A DNA stretch of 64,000 nt from Enterovibrio coralii (lineage in GTDB: Bacteria; Pseudomonadota; Gammaproteobacteria; Enterobacterales; Vibrionaceae), in the NCBI RefSeq assembly GCF_001559595.1, contig NZ_LNTY01000006.1:1-64000 (forward strand), read 5' to 3'. The position numbers and the translations under genes were made by a program. This document shows, in pieces, positions 7,885 to 17,766 of the stretch (positions are counted from its first letter, which is position 1; each line of letters opens with the position of its first letter). Below the pieces are notes generated by a model that worked only from the letters and a program-made list of their open reading frames with translations, did not search any database and was not told the DNA's origin.

Positions 7885-9269
7885 TTATTCTGCGAGGCCA
7901 CCTTGGGTGAGTTTCGCGGGGTCGAGCAGACGTTCGAGCGTTGCTCTGTCCAGATCGGTGTTTTCTTCTGCCACATCAATGATTGCTCGTCCCTCTTTGT
8001 AGGCTTTCTTTGCAATCTCAGCGGCTTTCAAATACCCGATGACAGGATTCAGTGCCGTCACGAGAATAGGGTTCTTCGCAAGGGCTTGTTGAAGGTTGTC
8101 ATCACGCACGCTAAAGGTCTTGATTGCTTTTTCCGACAGGGCAGTGGCACTGTTCGCCAGCAGTTCAATGCTCTCTAGAATGTTGTGCGCAATCACTGGC
8201 AGCATGACGTTAAGTTGGAAGTTACCCGATTGACCCGCAATTGTGATGGTGGTGTCGTTACCTATCACTTGTGCCGACGCATGGCGACTGCTTCCGGGAT
8301 CACCGGGTTTACTTTACCGGGCATGATGGATGAACCAGGTTGCAAGCCTTGGAGCTCAATCTCGCCAAGACCTGCCAATGGGCCTGAGTTCATCCAGCGT
8401 AAGTCGTTGGCAATCTTCATCATGGCAACAGCAGCCGTTTTCAGTTGGCCTGAAAGCGCAACAATGGCGTCTTGGCTGCTGAGGTTAAAGAAGAAGTTAT
8501 CGCTTGCGGAAAAGCCCGTTCGAGTCACTTGGGAGAGGTTGTCTGCAAACGCGGCGGCGAAACGCGGGTCTGCGTTAATTCCCGTCCCAACGGCAGTCCC
8601 GCCTTGCGCAAGAGGGCGCACGGCGGCCAAGCTGCGCTCAATTCCTTGTTTTGCGTGTTCAATTTGGAACTGCCATCCACCGAGTTCTTGGTCGAAGGTG
8701 ACGGGCATTGCATCCATCAAGTGGGTGCGACCGGTTTTCACTTTCTCGCCGATTTCAGTGCGTTTTTCAGCCAGTGCCGAACTTAGGGCATTCAGTGCTG
8801 GGATGAGTTTGTTCTCAATGGTTAAAACAGCACTGATTTGAATTGCCGTCGGCACAACATCGTTACTACTTTGCCCCATGTTGACGTGATCATTTGGGCT
8901 AACATCGCCACCAAGGCGTTTACTTGCCAATGTCGCGATGACTTCATTGGCGTTCATGTTAGAGCTGGTGCCAGAGCCGGTTTGGAACACGTCGATAGGG
9001 AATTGGTCATAATGCTCACCATCAATGATGGTTTGCGCCGCATCTGATATGGCTTCAGCAATGTCGCCTTCTAAATGTCCCAGTTGTGCATTGGTCAGGG
9101 CTGCGGTTTGTTTGATGTAAGCGAGTGCCTGAATAAACGCGACGGGCATGGTGTGCTTGCTGAAGTGAAAATTGTCGACAGCACGCTGTGTTTGCGCTTG
9201 ATAAAGTGCATCAGCAGGAACCTTGACCTCGCCCATGCTGTCTTTTTCGATGCGATATTCTTGCGTCAT
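7885..9269 (-). pseudogene. fumC: Class II fumarate hydratase, one-base frameshift
   Basis: Class II fumarase interconverts fumarate and malate in the TCA cycle without an iron-sulphur cluster. The first frame carries TGSGTSSNMNANEVIA, HVNMGQSSNDVVPTA, the GRTHLMDA motif and the family signature GSSIMPGKVNP. The second frame carries the C-terminal domain (VIGNDTTITIAGQSGNFQLN to QGGLAE). The frames meet at about 8280; one extra G in GCCATGCGTCG gives the family's expected M-A-S-A-Q run, and the joined length is about 461 residues, normal for FumC. The ATG at 9269 was chosen because MTQEYRIEKDSMGE is the usual N-terminus. It lies downstream of a fagA-like gene and a Fur box, so it should be induced by iron starvation. 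Confidence 0.93.
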
Positions 9270-9285
9270 ACAGAGTCCCTTTAAA

Positions 9286-9666
9286 TTAGTCGAGTGGTGC
9301 TTGTAAGCGTTGTAGTTCTTGTTGTAGCTGCAAAAACCTGACGTCGCCATTTGGCCAGTTCTTGTAATAGCGTTTTAGACCAATAAGTGGCGCGTGAATG
9401 GCGTCGAGGCACACGTGTCGGAAACTGTGGCTACGCGCGGGGTCTTGAATCGCTTCAAGCAAACTGAAATAGAGCTGCTTGAGAAAAAGCTCAGTTAACA
9501 GTGGGCTTTCGTTGTCTGCCCCAAAGTCATGAAAAGACGCGAGATTAAAACCAGCATGAAGATACTGCTGAACGATGTCAGGCTCGTAACCATACGGTGA
9601 GTGCTTTTCATTAAACCTGTCTTGTGCGTCGAAGTAGGTTTGGTAGAGATACTGTTTACTGTCCAT
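9286..9666 (-). CDS. FagA-like small protein upstream of fumC
   Basis: A 126-residue soluble protein without a recognised catalytic motif. It begins 26 bases after the Fur box and ends 16 bases before the fumC ATG, so the two are surely cotranscribed. In Pseudomonas a small Fur-associated protein, FagA, precedes fumC in the same order. I infer a FagA-type identity from position and size, not from a recognised motif. It contains conserved-looking runs such as HSFRHVCLDAIHAPLIGLKRYY. Its biochemical role is unknown. Confidence 0.75.
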   Translation of the reverse strand: MDSKQYLYQTYFDAQDRFNEKHSPYGYEPDIVQQYLHAGFNLASFHDFGADNESPLLTELFLKQLYFSLLEAIQDPARSHSFRHVCLDAIHAPLIGLKRYYKNWPNGDVRFLQLQQELQRLQAPLD

Positions 9667-9691
9667 GCGCTTTACTCGTTTTTACATGTTA

Positions 9692-9708
9692 ATGATAATT
9701 ATTATCAT
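9692..9708 (-). promoter_or_regulatory. Fur box
   Basis: ATGATAAT-T-ATTATCAT is a perfect 17-base palindrome that matches the core of the Fur consensus. It sits about 25 bases upstream of the fagA-like start codon, overlapping where its promoter should be. Confidence 0.85.
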
Positions 9709-9790
9709 ATAAAAATCAGAGTGCAACCCTTTATTCAGTCAGGGAATAGGACGGGGTGGTTTCGTTTGGGATGTGTATCGCTTGAAAATG

Positions 9791-9814
9791 AAAAAGGGGC
9801 CGAAGCCCCTTTTT
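9791..9814. terminator. Bidirectional terminator after trxC
   Basis: AAAAAGGGGC, a CGAA loop and GCCCCTTTTT form a strong short hairpin with T-runs on both strands. It lies 20 bases past the trxC stop on the minus strand. Confidence 0.85.
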
Positions 9815-9833
9815 GATACCCAACTCGTCTGGT

Positions 9834-10259
9834 TTATTTGGCCTGTGCCAACCAGTTATTAAAGTCTGACTGTGGCAGCGCACCGTTGATGTGCTGAGCC
9901 AGTTTGCCATCTTTAAACACCATAATGGTCGGAATGCTGCGGATACGGTATTTAGCCGCGAGTGCTTGTTGTTCTTCCGTATTCACTTTCACGAAAATAG
10001 CATCTTCGTGTTGTGCTGCTGTTGCTTCAAACACGGGTGCAAAGCCTTGGCAAGGACCACACCATGGTGCCCAAAAGTCGATAACGACTGGCTTGTCTGA
10101 AGCAAGTAGAGCATCCATGTTGTTTTCTGTCCCTTCAATCGGTTTACCCGACAGTACGGATGATTTACATGCGCCACACTTAGGTTGATCGTTGATGCGT
10201 TCAGCCGGAATGCGGTTGGCAGTATGACAATGCGGGCAACGTAAGGTTAACGTATTCAT
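9834..10259 (-). CDS. trxC: Thioredoxin 2
   Basis: A 141-residue TrxC-type thioredoxin that reduces protein disulphides in the cytoplasm and helps in oxidative stress. The N-terminal zinc ribbon has two pairs, CPHC at residues 8-11 and CGAC at about 28-31, which separates TrxC from TrxA. The thioredoxin fold carries FWAPWCGPCQ with the redox cysteines at about residues 67 and 70, and the cis-proline region RSIPTIMVF. Length matches E. coli TrxC (139). It is a single gene with its own terminator at 9791-9814. Confidence 0.95.
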   Translation of the reverse strand: MNTLTLRCPHCHTANRIPAERINDQPKCGACKSSVLSGKPIEGTENNMDALLASDKPVVIDFWAPWCGPCQGFAPVFEATAAQHEDAIFVKVNTEEQQALAAKYRIRSIPTIMVFKDGKLAQHINGALPQSDFNNWLAQAK

Positions 10260-10362
10260 AAATAATCCTTTTTTCTTTCTTGTCTTGCTTTATTGGCTGT
10301 AGATTACGTCTTCTCTTCATTTTCCGCCAATTCAATCTTTCAATTGATTTGATAGGTCTTAC

Positions 10363-11246
10363 CTATAGATTGTTTGCGCTCAGTTGAGACACGCACATTT
10401 CAAAGAAATCATAGGCTTGAGGCGAGATGTACCTGTCCTTTAAGCGAAAGATCCCGATTTGCCTTTCGACATAGGGTGACGTGAGCGGAATCCAACGCAA
10501 ATGCGTCGAGCCATCAGGAAAGGCCAGCTTAGGTAAAGTGGTGATGCCAATGCCCAATTCCAATACAGAAAAAAGTGACGTGATGTTTTCTACGCTATAT
10601 CGCGCATTGTCTGCCAGTACGTGAGCAGGTGTAGGCTCAAGCAAGGTGCAAGTACCGTTTCTGATGAAAGGGAAAGGTTCCAATTCTTGCCAGCTTACCT
10701 CTTTGGGTTTCTGCGCAAGCGGATGATCATGAAGGCAGACTAAGCCTAATGGGTCAGCGAGAAGTGGCGTAAATTCGATGCGTTCGTCCTGTATGTGAAG
10801 GCAATTTCCGAGCGCGAGATCCACTTCACCCGCGAGCAACCGTGTCTCCACGCCTGCTGCATTGTCATCAACCAACGCCACTTCAACATGAGGATGGGTA
10901 TCGGTGTACGCGGCCAGCACGCCGGGTATCAGTTTTGCGGCAACAGAAGGCACACTGGCAATACGTACTTGCCCTAGTTGACCCGCAGCGGCTGCGGCTA
11001 GATCAGAGTTTAAATCCTCGTAGATTTAAGAAATTGATTGATTTTGGGCAGGCAGAACTCGCCAAACGGCGTGAGTTTTGCCTTGTGGCCGGAGTCAAAA
11101 AGGGTTTGCCCCAATATTTTTTCCAGCTCTTTTACGGATGTCGACAAGGCAGCTTGAGACCGGTTGGCTTTTGATGCAGCCGCGCGAAAGCCTCTCAATT
11201 CTGCGACCAGTGAAAAGTGTCTAAGCTGCTGAATTTTAATGTCCAT
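10363..11246 (-). pseudogene. LysR-family regulator, frameshifted; divergent from the RidA operon
   Basis: The N-terminal frame from the ATG at 11246 (MDIKIQQLRHFSLVAELRGF) holds the winged HTH (AAASKANRSQAALSTSVKELE). The second frame holds the substrate-binding domain (QVRIASVPSVAAKLIPGVLAAY to the end). They meet at about 11026, where lengthening the AAA of CTTAAATC by one A gives LKIYEDLNSDLAAAAAGQLG in one frame. The joined length is about 295, normal for LysR. It is divergent from the catabolic operon starting at 11394, the classical arrangement for the activator of that operon, with an inducer probably derived from the operon's substrate (inference). Confidence 0.85.
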
Positions 11247-11393
11247 ATCACCTGACCTTGTCTCGTTCCTTCTCTGTTCTAAGTGATAAGTAAAATTGAA
11301 CAATTGTCAAAAATTAACCGTTCGATTTATCAAATCTCCCAAGGCAAACTTTAACCATACTTTAACAATTGCATCAAGAGAGACGCGATCACG

Positions 11394-11801
11394 ATGTCAG
11401 AACAACAAGAACATGGCATTCGAGCGGTTAAGACGGAACTGTTTGCTTCAAAAGCCCCGCTGGAATGGGCGGTTACCCATAACGGCACCTTGTATACGGC
11501 TCAAATTCCCATCGATGGTGACGGTAATTTGGTTGATGGCGGCATAGAAGCGCAGACCCGACAAACCCTCGACAATCTGATGCATACGTTAAGCGCAGCA
11601 GGCGTTTCAAATCGCGAGGTACTGCAGATCCTCATCTATGTGACGAATAGAAGCGATTTACCGACGGTAAATAGGGTGTACGGCGAATATTTCAACGCGC
11701 CGTATCCAAACAGAGCCGCCATGGTGATTGCTGGGCTTGCACGTGAAGGCATGTTGATTGAAATCGTTGTTTACGCCGCTGTGCCGCAACAAAGAATCTA
11801 A
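11394..11801 (+). CDS. RidA (YjgF/UK114) family protein
   Basis: A 135-residue protein of the Rid family, first gene of a catabolic operon. Members hydrolyse reactive enamines/imines made by PLP enzymes or act as specific deaminases. Family features are the central TRQTLDNLMHTLSAAGVS helix, YVTNRSDLPTVNRVY, and the C-terminal NRAAMVIAGLAREGMLIEI where archetypal RidA proteins have an arginine that binds the carboxylate (present here as R at about 107). Its place before an aldehyde dehydrogenase and a dipeptidase suggests it processes a pathway-specific amino intermediate. Confidence 0.88.
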   Translation: MSEQQEHGIRAVKTELFASKAPLEWAVTHNGTLYTAQIPIDGDGNLVDGGIEAQTRQTLDNLMHTLSAAGVSNREVLQILIYVTNRSDLPTVNRVYGEYFNAPYPNRAAMVIAGLAREGMLIEIVVYAAVPQQRI

Positions 11802-11815
11802 GAAAGGAGTGAACC

Positions 11816-13264
11816 ATGCGTTTGAACACGGAAAAGAGCCTCTACATTGATGGTGAATGGCACGAAGGGATGTCGACGATTGCCAACATTAATCCATCAA
11901 ATATCGCGGAATCGTTGGGTGATTTTGCACAAGCAAGTGGCGCGCAAGTGCGTGATGCGATTGCGTCTGCGAGACGGGCTCAACCTTCATGGGAAAAAAC
12001 GCCCATGGAGCAAAAACAACGCATTCTTCAAACCATTGGTGATGAGCTCATTGCACGTTGTGACGACCTTGGTCGAATGCTTTCTTCAGAGGAAGGCAAG
12101 CCTTTTGCAGAAGGGCGTGGTGAGGTTTATCGCGCAGGGCAGTTCTTTCAATACTATGCCGCTGAAGTGCTTCGCCAAATGGGCGATTTGGCCGATTCGG
12201 TTCGTCCAAATGTCACGGTGGAAGTAACGCGTGAAGCGGTCGGTGTTGTCGCGATTATTTCGCCATGGAATTTCCCGACGGCCACGGCGTCTTGGAAAAT
12301 CGCGCCAGCACTCGCTTTTGGCAATAGCGTGATTTGGAAACCTGCCAACCTAACGCCAGCGAGTGCCGTGGCTCTGACCGACATCATTCATCGAGCAGGC
12401 CTGCCTGCTGGGGTGTTTAACCTGCTGTTGGGTTCAGGGTCAGGCGTTGGCAACTCGCTCATCAATAGCTCTGACATCGACGCGGTGAGCTTTACTGGCT
12501 CCGTGGATGTAGGTCGCCAAGTCGCGGCTGCGACTGCGCCAAATTTCGTGCGTTGTCAGTTAGAGATGGGCAGCAAAAACGCCTTGGTCATTGCTGATGA
12601 TGCCGATCTTTCGATTGCGGTTGAAGCCACTATCGCGGGTTCTTTCTCGGGCACCGGACAGAAGTGTACCGCGTCTTCAAGGCTGATTGTGCTGGATAGC
12701 ATCCACGACGCTTATGTGGATGCGTTGGTCGCCAGAGTGTCTGAGCTCAAAGTCGGTCACGCGCTAGAGGAAGGCGTGTTTATGGGGCCTGTCGTTGACG
12801 AAAAACAACTGAGTTCAAACCTTGAGTGGGTGGAGCGTGCCAAATCTTTGGGCGGCGAGTTGGTTGTCGGCGGTGAGCGTCTTTCGATGGAGCACGAAGG
12901 CTTCTACATGGCACCGACGTTATTCATCAACACCGACAACGGCTGGGACGTGAACCAAGAAGAGCTGTTCGCACCTATGGCCTGTGTGCAGCGTGTCAGT
13001 TCGTTAGACGAAGCCATTGATACGGTGAACGACACCCGCTTTGGCCTGACCGCAGGGATTGTCACTTCCAGTCTTCGCAACAGCAGCGTGTTTAAGCAAA
13101 AGGCGCAAACCGGCTGTGTCATGGTCAACCTTCCTACTGCGGGTACCGATTATCACGTGCCTTTTGGTGGCAGAAAATCGTCAAGCTTTGGACCAAGAGA
13201 GCAAGGGCAGTATGCACGAGATTTCTACACCGTTGTGAAAACAGCCTACCAACGCGCCTATTGA
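11816..13264 (+). CDS. NAD(P)-dependent aldehyde dehydrogenase
   Basis: A 482-residue member of the aldehyde dehydrogenase superfamily that oxidises an aldehyde to its acid. Visible motifs are ISPWNFPTATASWKIAPAL (cofactor site), FTGSVDVGRQVA (Rossmann loop), the general-base glutamate in LEMGSKN at about residue 250, and the catalytic cysteine in GTGQKCTASSR at about 284. The C-terminal VPFGGRKSSSFGPREQG is typical of the semialdehyde branch (succinic or ketoglutaric semialdehyde type). It starts 14 bases after RidA with a GAAAGGAG site, so it shares the transcript. The substrate is inferred only to be an aldehyde of the operon's pathway. Confidence 0.92.
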   Translation: MRLNTEKSLYIDGEWHEGMSTIANINPSNIAESLGDFAQASGAQVRDAIASARRAQPSWEKTPMEQKQRILQTIGDELIARCDDLGRMLSSEEGKPFAEGRGEVYRAGQFFQYYAAEVLRQMGDLADSVRPNVTVEVTREAVGVVAIISPWNFPTATASWKIAPALAFGNSVIWKPANLTPASAVALTDIIHRAGLPAGVFNLLLGSGSGVGNSLINSSDIDAVSFTGSVDVGRQVAAATAPNFVRCQLEMGSKNALVIADDADLSIAVEATIAGSFSGTGQKCTASSRLIVLDSIHDAYVDALVARVSELKVGHALEEGVFMGPVVDEKQLSSNLEWVERAKSLGGELVVGGERLSMEHEGFYMAPTLFINTDNGWDVNQEELFAPMACVQRVSSLDEAIDTVNDTRFGLTAGIVTSSLRNSSVFKQKAQTGCVMVNLPTAGTDYHVPFGGRKSSSFGPREQGQYARDFYTVVKTAYQRAY

Positions 13265-13298
13265 GTGAAAAACTGCTGACCAGTTCAAGGAGAGAACG

Positions 13299-14300
13299 AT
13301 GTATCAAGACGAAATCATCATTGATGGCTTGCAGTATTGCCACTGGGACCGCGCCTATTTTGAATCGTTAAAAGCGAGTGGCGTAACGGCCGTTCATGCG
13401 ACCTTGGTGTACCACGAAAACGCACGCGAAACCCTGACGCGTTTTGCTGAATGGAACCGCCTGTTCGAGCTCAATCATGATCTGATTATGCCTGTTATGT
13501 CCATGGCCGATGTGCGAAATGCAAAGGCACTGGGGAAAGTGGGCGTGTTCTTTGGCGCGCAAAATTGCTCGCCCCTTGATGATGAAATCGGCCTTGTGGA
13601 AGTGATGCGTAAGCAAGGACTTCTGATCATGCAGCTTACCTATAACAACCAAAGCCTGCTCGCGACCGGTTGTTATGAGCAAGAGGATTCCGGCGTTACC
13701 CGCTTCGGTAAGCAAGTCATCGAAGAAATGAATCGCGTCGGGATGATCATCGACATGTCCCACAGTGCGGAGCGTTCAACGCTGGAAGCGATAGATCTGT
13801 CTTCGAGACCTATTTGCATCAGCCATGCGAACCCTTCACGCACCCACAATGCACTGAGAAATAAATCGGATGAAGTCATACGTGCGTTGACCGAGCGAGG
13901 CGGCTTGCTGGGCTTCAGTTTGTATCCGTTTCACTTACCTGATGGCAGTAAATGCACGTTAGAGGCGTTTTGCCAAATGGTAGCGGAAACTGCCAATGCG
14001 TATGGTGTTGAGCACCTCGCGATTGGCAGCGACCTATGCCTAAACCAGCCTCAAAGCGTTCTGGAGTGGATGCGAAACGGACGTTGGTCAAAGAGCAAAG
14101 ACTATGGAGAAGGGTCAGCGTCTAACTCAGGATGGCCAGCGGCACTGCCTTGGTTCCCCGACGCGAGTGGACTGAAAAATATTTATAAGGGATTGCGCGA
14201 TATCGGATTTAGCGAAACAGAAGCGGCAGGTGTTCTAGGCCGCAACTGGCTTCGCTTCTTAGAAGCTGGATTGGAACCAGCTTATACCCAAACAAGCTAA
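13299..14300 (+). CDS. Membrane-dipeptidase family (peptidase M19) hydrolase
   Basis: A 333-residue TIM-barrel metallohydrolase of the renal dipeptidase family. It shows IIIDGLQYCHW at the N-terminus, the LIMQLTYNNQSLLATGCY segment, DMSHSAERSTLEAI at about 150 with the metal-near histidine, PICISHANPSRTHNALRN, and the final HLAIGSDLC aspartate region. The usual N-terminal HxD metal pair is not plainly present: the motif reads DGLQYCHW. M19 relatives without a leader act inside cells on dipeptide-like or amide substrates and occur in betaine catabolism clusters. It is the third gene of the operon and directly precedes a BCCT transporter, which suggests its substrate enters by that carrier. Confidence 0.87.
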   Translation: MYQDEIIIDGLQYCHWDRAYFESLKASGVTAVHATLVYHENARETLTRFAEWNRLFELNHDLIMPVMSMADVRNAKALGKVGVFFGAQNCSPLDDEIGLVEVMRKQGLLIMQLTYNNQSLLATGCYEQEDSGVTRFGKQVIEEMNRVGMIIDMSHSAERSTLEAIDLSSRPICISHANPSRTHNALRNKSDEVIRALTERGGLLGFSLYPFHLPDGSKCTLEAFCQMVAETANAYGVEHLAIGSDLCLNQPQSVLEWMRNGRWSKSKDYGEGSASNSGWPAALPWFPDASGLKNIYKGLRDIGFSETEAAGVLGRNWLRFLEAGLEPAYTQTS

Positions 14301-14386
14301 AAATAATATCGCAAGCGGGAAGCATACCCGTTCACAAGGAGCAGAGCTGAGTCGATTCTCAGCTCGAAATGACGTGGAGACAGAGA

Positions 14387-15958
14387 ATGTCTGGAGTACT
14401 TGATGCCGAAAAGTCTAATGCTGCATCCAAGACGCAAAGCGCGTGGCAGAAATTAGGCTTAGATAACCCTGTTTTTTGGTTAAGCGGAGGTTTTCTCACT
14501 GCCTTCGTAATCACCGCATTGGTGAACAATAAATTGCTGTCTGACCTTGTTAATCAAGGCTTCAGTTGGAGCGTGTCTTTCTTTGGTCCTTACTGGCAGC
14601 TTTTGCTGTTAGCGACATTTTTGATTGGAATTGCACTGGCGTTTAGTCCCGGCACGGGACGCGTTCGCCTCGGAGCAATGGACAAGCCAGAAATGGAAGG
14701 CTTCAAATGGCTCGCGATTATCCTTTGCACATTGCTTGCGGGCGGCGGGGTGTTTTGGGCGGCGGCCGAGCCAATCGCACACTTTGTGAATCCACCGCCA
14801 CTTTATGGTGTGCCAGAGGGAAATATTCAGCGTCAGGCCTTTAATGCGTTGGCACAGTCCTTCATGCACTGGGGTTTTCTTGCATGGGCAATTCTGGGGA
14901 CGCTGACCACGATTGTTTTGATGCACCTTCATTATGACAAAGGCTTACCACTCAAACCACGTACATTGCTTTACCCTGTGTTTGGTGACCGTGCAATGAC
15001 AGGCTGGTTAGGCGCGGTGATTGATGCATGCTGTGTTGTAGCTGTTGCGGCGGGTACCATTGGCCCAATTGGCTTTCTTGGTCTTCAAATCAGCTATGCG
15101 CTAAACCTGCTTTTTGAATTGCCTGATGGCTTTACTACCCAATTTATCATCATTCTTTGTGCCATCGCGATCTACACCATTTCTGCTCTGAGCGGCGTAA
15201 ACCGCGGGATTCAAATTCTCAGTCGTTACAACGTGATCCTCGCGGTTGGCCTGATGATCTACATCCTTCTCGTGGGGCCGACCGATTTCATTATCAACGG
15301 CTACCTGCAAGGTGTGGGCACCATGGTCGACAACTTTATTCCCATGGCGACGTTCCGTGGCGATATGGGGTGGTTGAGCTGGTGGACGGTGTTCTTCTGG
15401 GGCTGGTTCCTCGGCTATGGACCTATGATGGCGATCTTCATTGCCCGTATTTCCAGAGGGCGCACCATTCGCCAACTGGTTACCACCATTGCCATTATCG
15501 CACCGTTAATCACCTGTTTCTGGTTCACCATTGTCGGTGGTTCTGGCCTTGCGTTTGAAATGGCGGAACCTGGCTCGGTAAGTAAGGCGTTTGAAGGGTT
15601 CAACTTACCAGCATCGCTGCTCGCGATTACTCAGCAACTGCCGTTTCCTACCTTGGTGTCCATCTTGTTCTTGATACTGACCACGGTCTTTATCGTCACC
15701 ACAGGCGACTCGATGACTTACACCATCAGCGTCGTGATCAGTGGTGATTTGGAGCCAAACGGTCTGATGCGTACCTTCTGGGGCGTGATGATGGGTACCG
15801 TTGCCATCATATTGATTTCACTGGGTTCAGGCGGCGTCTCTGCCTTGCAATCCTTCATCGTGATCACCGCAGTGCCGGTCTCACTGATATTGCTTCCATC
15901 ACTTTGGAATGCGCCAAAAATTGCGCTTCAAATGGCAAAAGCGCAAGGGCTGGATTGA
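14387..15958 (+). CDS. BCCT family (betaine/carnitine/choline) transporter
   Basis: An integral membrane carrier of 523 residues with about 12 segments. The BCCT signature is visible at about residues 325-358: WWTVFFWGWFLGYGPMM followed by IARISRGRTIRQ. Such carriers import trimethylammonium compounds with Na+ or H+ or by exchange. The cytoplasmic tails are short, which suits a nutrient importer better than an osmosensing BetP type. The ATG at 14387 has GGAGACAGAG just upstream; an ATG at 14369 lacks a ribosome site. It is the fourth gene of the operon, so its cargo is probably the growth substrate. Confidence 0.92.
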   Translation: MSGVLDAEKSNAASKTQSAWQKLGLDNPVFWLSGGFLTAFVITALVNNKLLSDLVNQGFSWSVSFFGPYWQLLLLATFLIGIALAFSPGTGRVRLGAMDKPEMEGFKWLAIILCTLLAGGGVFWAAAEPIAHFVNPPPLYGVPEGNIQRQAFNALAQSFMHWGFLAWAILGTLTTIVLMHLHYDKGLPLKPRTLLYPVFGDRAMTGWLGAVIDACCVVAVAAGTIGPIGFLGLQISYALNLLFELPDGFTTQFIIILCAIAIYTISALSGVNRGIQILSRYNVILAVGLMIYILLVGPTDFIINGYLQGVGTMVDNFIPMATFRGDMGWLSWWTVFFWGWFLGYGPMMAIFIARISRGRTIRQLVTTIAIIAPLITCFWFTIVGGSGLAFEMAEPGSVSKAFEGFNLPASLLAITQQLPFPTLVSILFLILTTVFIVTTGDSMTYTISVVISGDLEPNGLMRTFWGVMMGTVAIILISLGSGGVSALQSFIVITAVPVSLILLPSLWNAPKIALQMAKAQGLD

Positions 15959-16070
15959 GCCAAAAAATATTACTCAATCGACACAGGAACGTGACAGTCT
16001 CGCAAGAGGCTGTCACCAATAATAAAGGAAAAGGTTCGACGTAAACCTTGGCAGTTAAAGGTGAGCAGCC

Positions 16071-17761
16071 ATGGAAGCAAACCAAGTAATCGATGGAAAG
16101 GCAGTCCTTCGAGATCCAGCAGTGGTCATGGATCCTTATCGTATCGGTGCGATGCACCAAACCCGTATTAGCTTTGTTCGTTCGCTGCTCAGAAAAATGT
16201 CTGCTGAAAAGTGGCAGATAGCGTTAAAGACATGGGAAATTCAGGAAAGTGGTTTCGGCCACGCTATCTACGCGCTAGATACACCAAATCATCACTATGA
16301 GTTGATCATTTTCTCTGACGAGATTGCGGATGAAGATCGCAACGATCGTGTGATCGCAGAGAAATGGGATGTCACGTTCGCCTTGGTCAAAGGCGAAGTT
16401 AACGAGAAAGAACTGGCATACCTTCGCCAAAATGTACCGCTTCAAGAGGCGGGCAGAAACTCTACCAAAGTGCTTGTGCTATCGCGTGCCAACAAGAGCG
16501 TGCGCGTGTTTGAGCACGTGGTTGATGAACTCTCGAAAGGTTGTCAGCCCGATACGTATGAGATTGCCAAAGTGGGCTACATCCTGCGCACGACGGCAGT
16601 GTATGGCAATGGCAAGTTCGGTATCGCAGATTTTGAAACGCTAGGTGAAAATCCGGACTTTTCGCTCTCTTTTAGCGCGCAAATGTGTGCGGTTTTCATC
16701 CTTCGTCAGTTTAGTCTCGATTGGGTGCATGACTTGGCAGCGCGACGAGGCGGTGAGAAAGCCGTGACACTTTCTCCCCAAATGCAGCGGTATATCGGGA
16801 TAGGCAATGCCACTGGATTGGGTATGGCGCCGTATCTTATTCGTCATCCTCGTGTTGTCGATAATTGGCTCTATCAACGCGAAATGGCACTGGGAACGGT
16901 GGCATTGAGTAGCATTGACGAAGAAGCAAAACAGAAGGTGTCATCTTGCTTCAGAAGGCCAAAAAGCACTTAAGTCAGGTTGTCACCATCGACGAGCATC
17001 AGCGTAAGCTCAATGCCCTCTGTGTAAGCGAGATTCCCTCTCTTTTAGAGGATATCAACAGTACATCCGAACCTAACCTGACATGGCAGACCTTGATTGA
17101 ACGTGCTTCGGTTTACAGCTTTGAAACGCAAGAAGTGTTCATTGCTTCGTTGATGGAGGCGCATCCTTGGTTGGTCGATGAATTCGCGCAGGGTATGAAC
17201 ACAGAGGAGTCCATACAGCTAACACCGGGGATCAGTGTGGCAAACATGCTGAGGCTACTCGAAACCCGCTACCGTTGGGCGTTAGACATAAATTTTGAGT
17301 CGCCCGACAGCCAGTATTGGTTTTGGTATCGCTCGATAGACAAAGAAGAGCCGCGTATGGGCGTTCGAGGCAATGAAGCGGGCGAGGAGCATGAGTTATC
17401 ACTTGATGTTGCAAGGCAGGCTCACCGGCTCTATCACGCGCTCTCTCGCGTTGACAGTAACCACTCACTGGCGATGTTCTTGCTGGAAAACCCAGAGTAT
17501 CGAACGATAGCGCGAAGAGTGTGGACGCTAGGCAATCAGCCAATGGGTGACATCCAAATCAACGTGCTGGATAAAGGCGTGCTTCCTATGCATTTGTTGA
17601 GGTGCAAGCTTTCTATGTTTGGCGCGACTAAGTTTGACCCGCGCTCTGACAGATGGGTGAGGGTGACCTTGTTTCAAGGTGCGCCTTTGGCGGCGGAAAC
17701 CTCTCAAGGTATCGCAAAGGACGACTGGCTTTTTCCGTTGCTTCCTGACAGGGAGGCATAA
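16071..17761 (+). pseudogene. Conserved hypothetical protein of about 563 residues, probably one frameshifted gene
   Basis: One open frame runs 16071-16973 (300 residues) and a second runs 16946-17761 (271 residues), overlapping in another phase. The second has only a TTG to start from and no ribosome site. One extra A in GCAAAACAG (about 16930) joins them as DEEAK-TEGVILLQKAKKHL, a smooth helix. The N-terminal half has ELIIFSDEI, NVPLQEAGRNS, VLSRANKSVRVFEHVV, TTAVYGNGKFG and IGNATGLGMAPYLI. I do not recognise a catalytic family. It follows the BCCT gene in the same operon. An alternative is two overlapping genes, which I consider less likely. Confidence 0.65.
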
Positions 17762-17766
17762 CGTTC

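Noticed and set aside
8185..8841. A long plus-strand frame over fumC
   Set aside because: It is a shadow of fumC; the fumarase motifs on the other strand are unmistakable.
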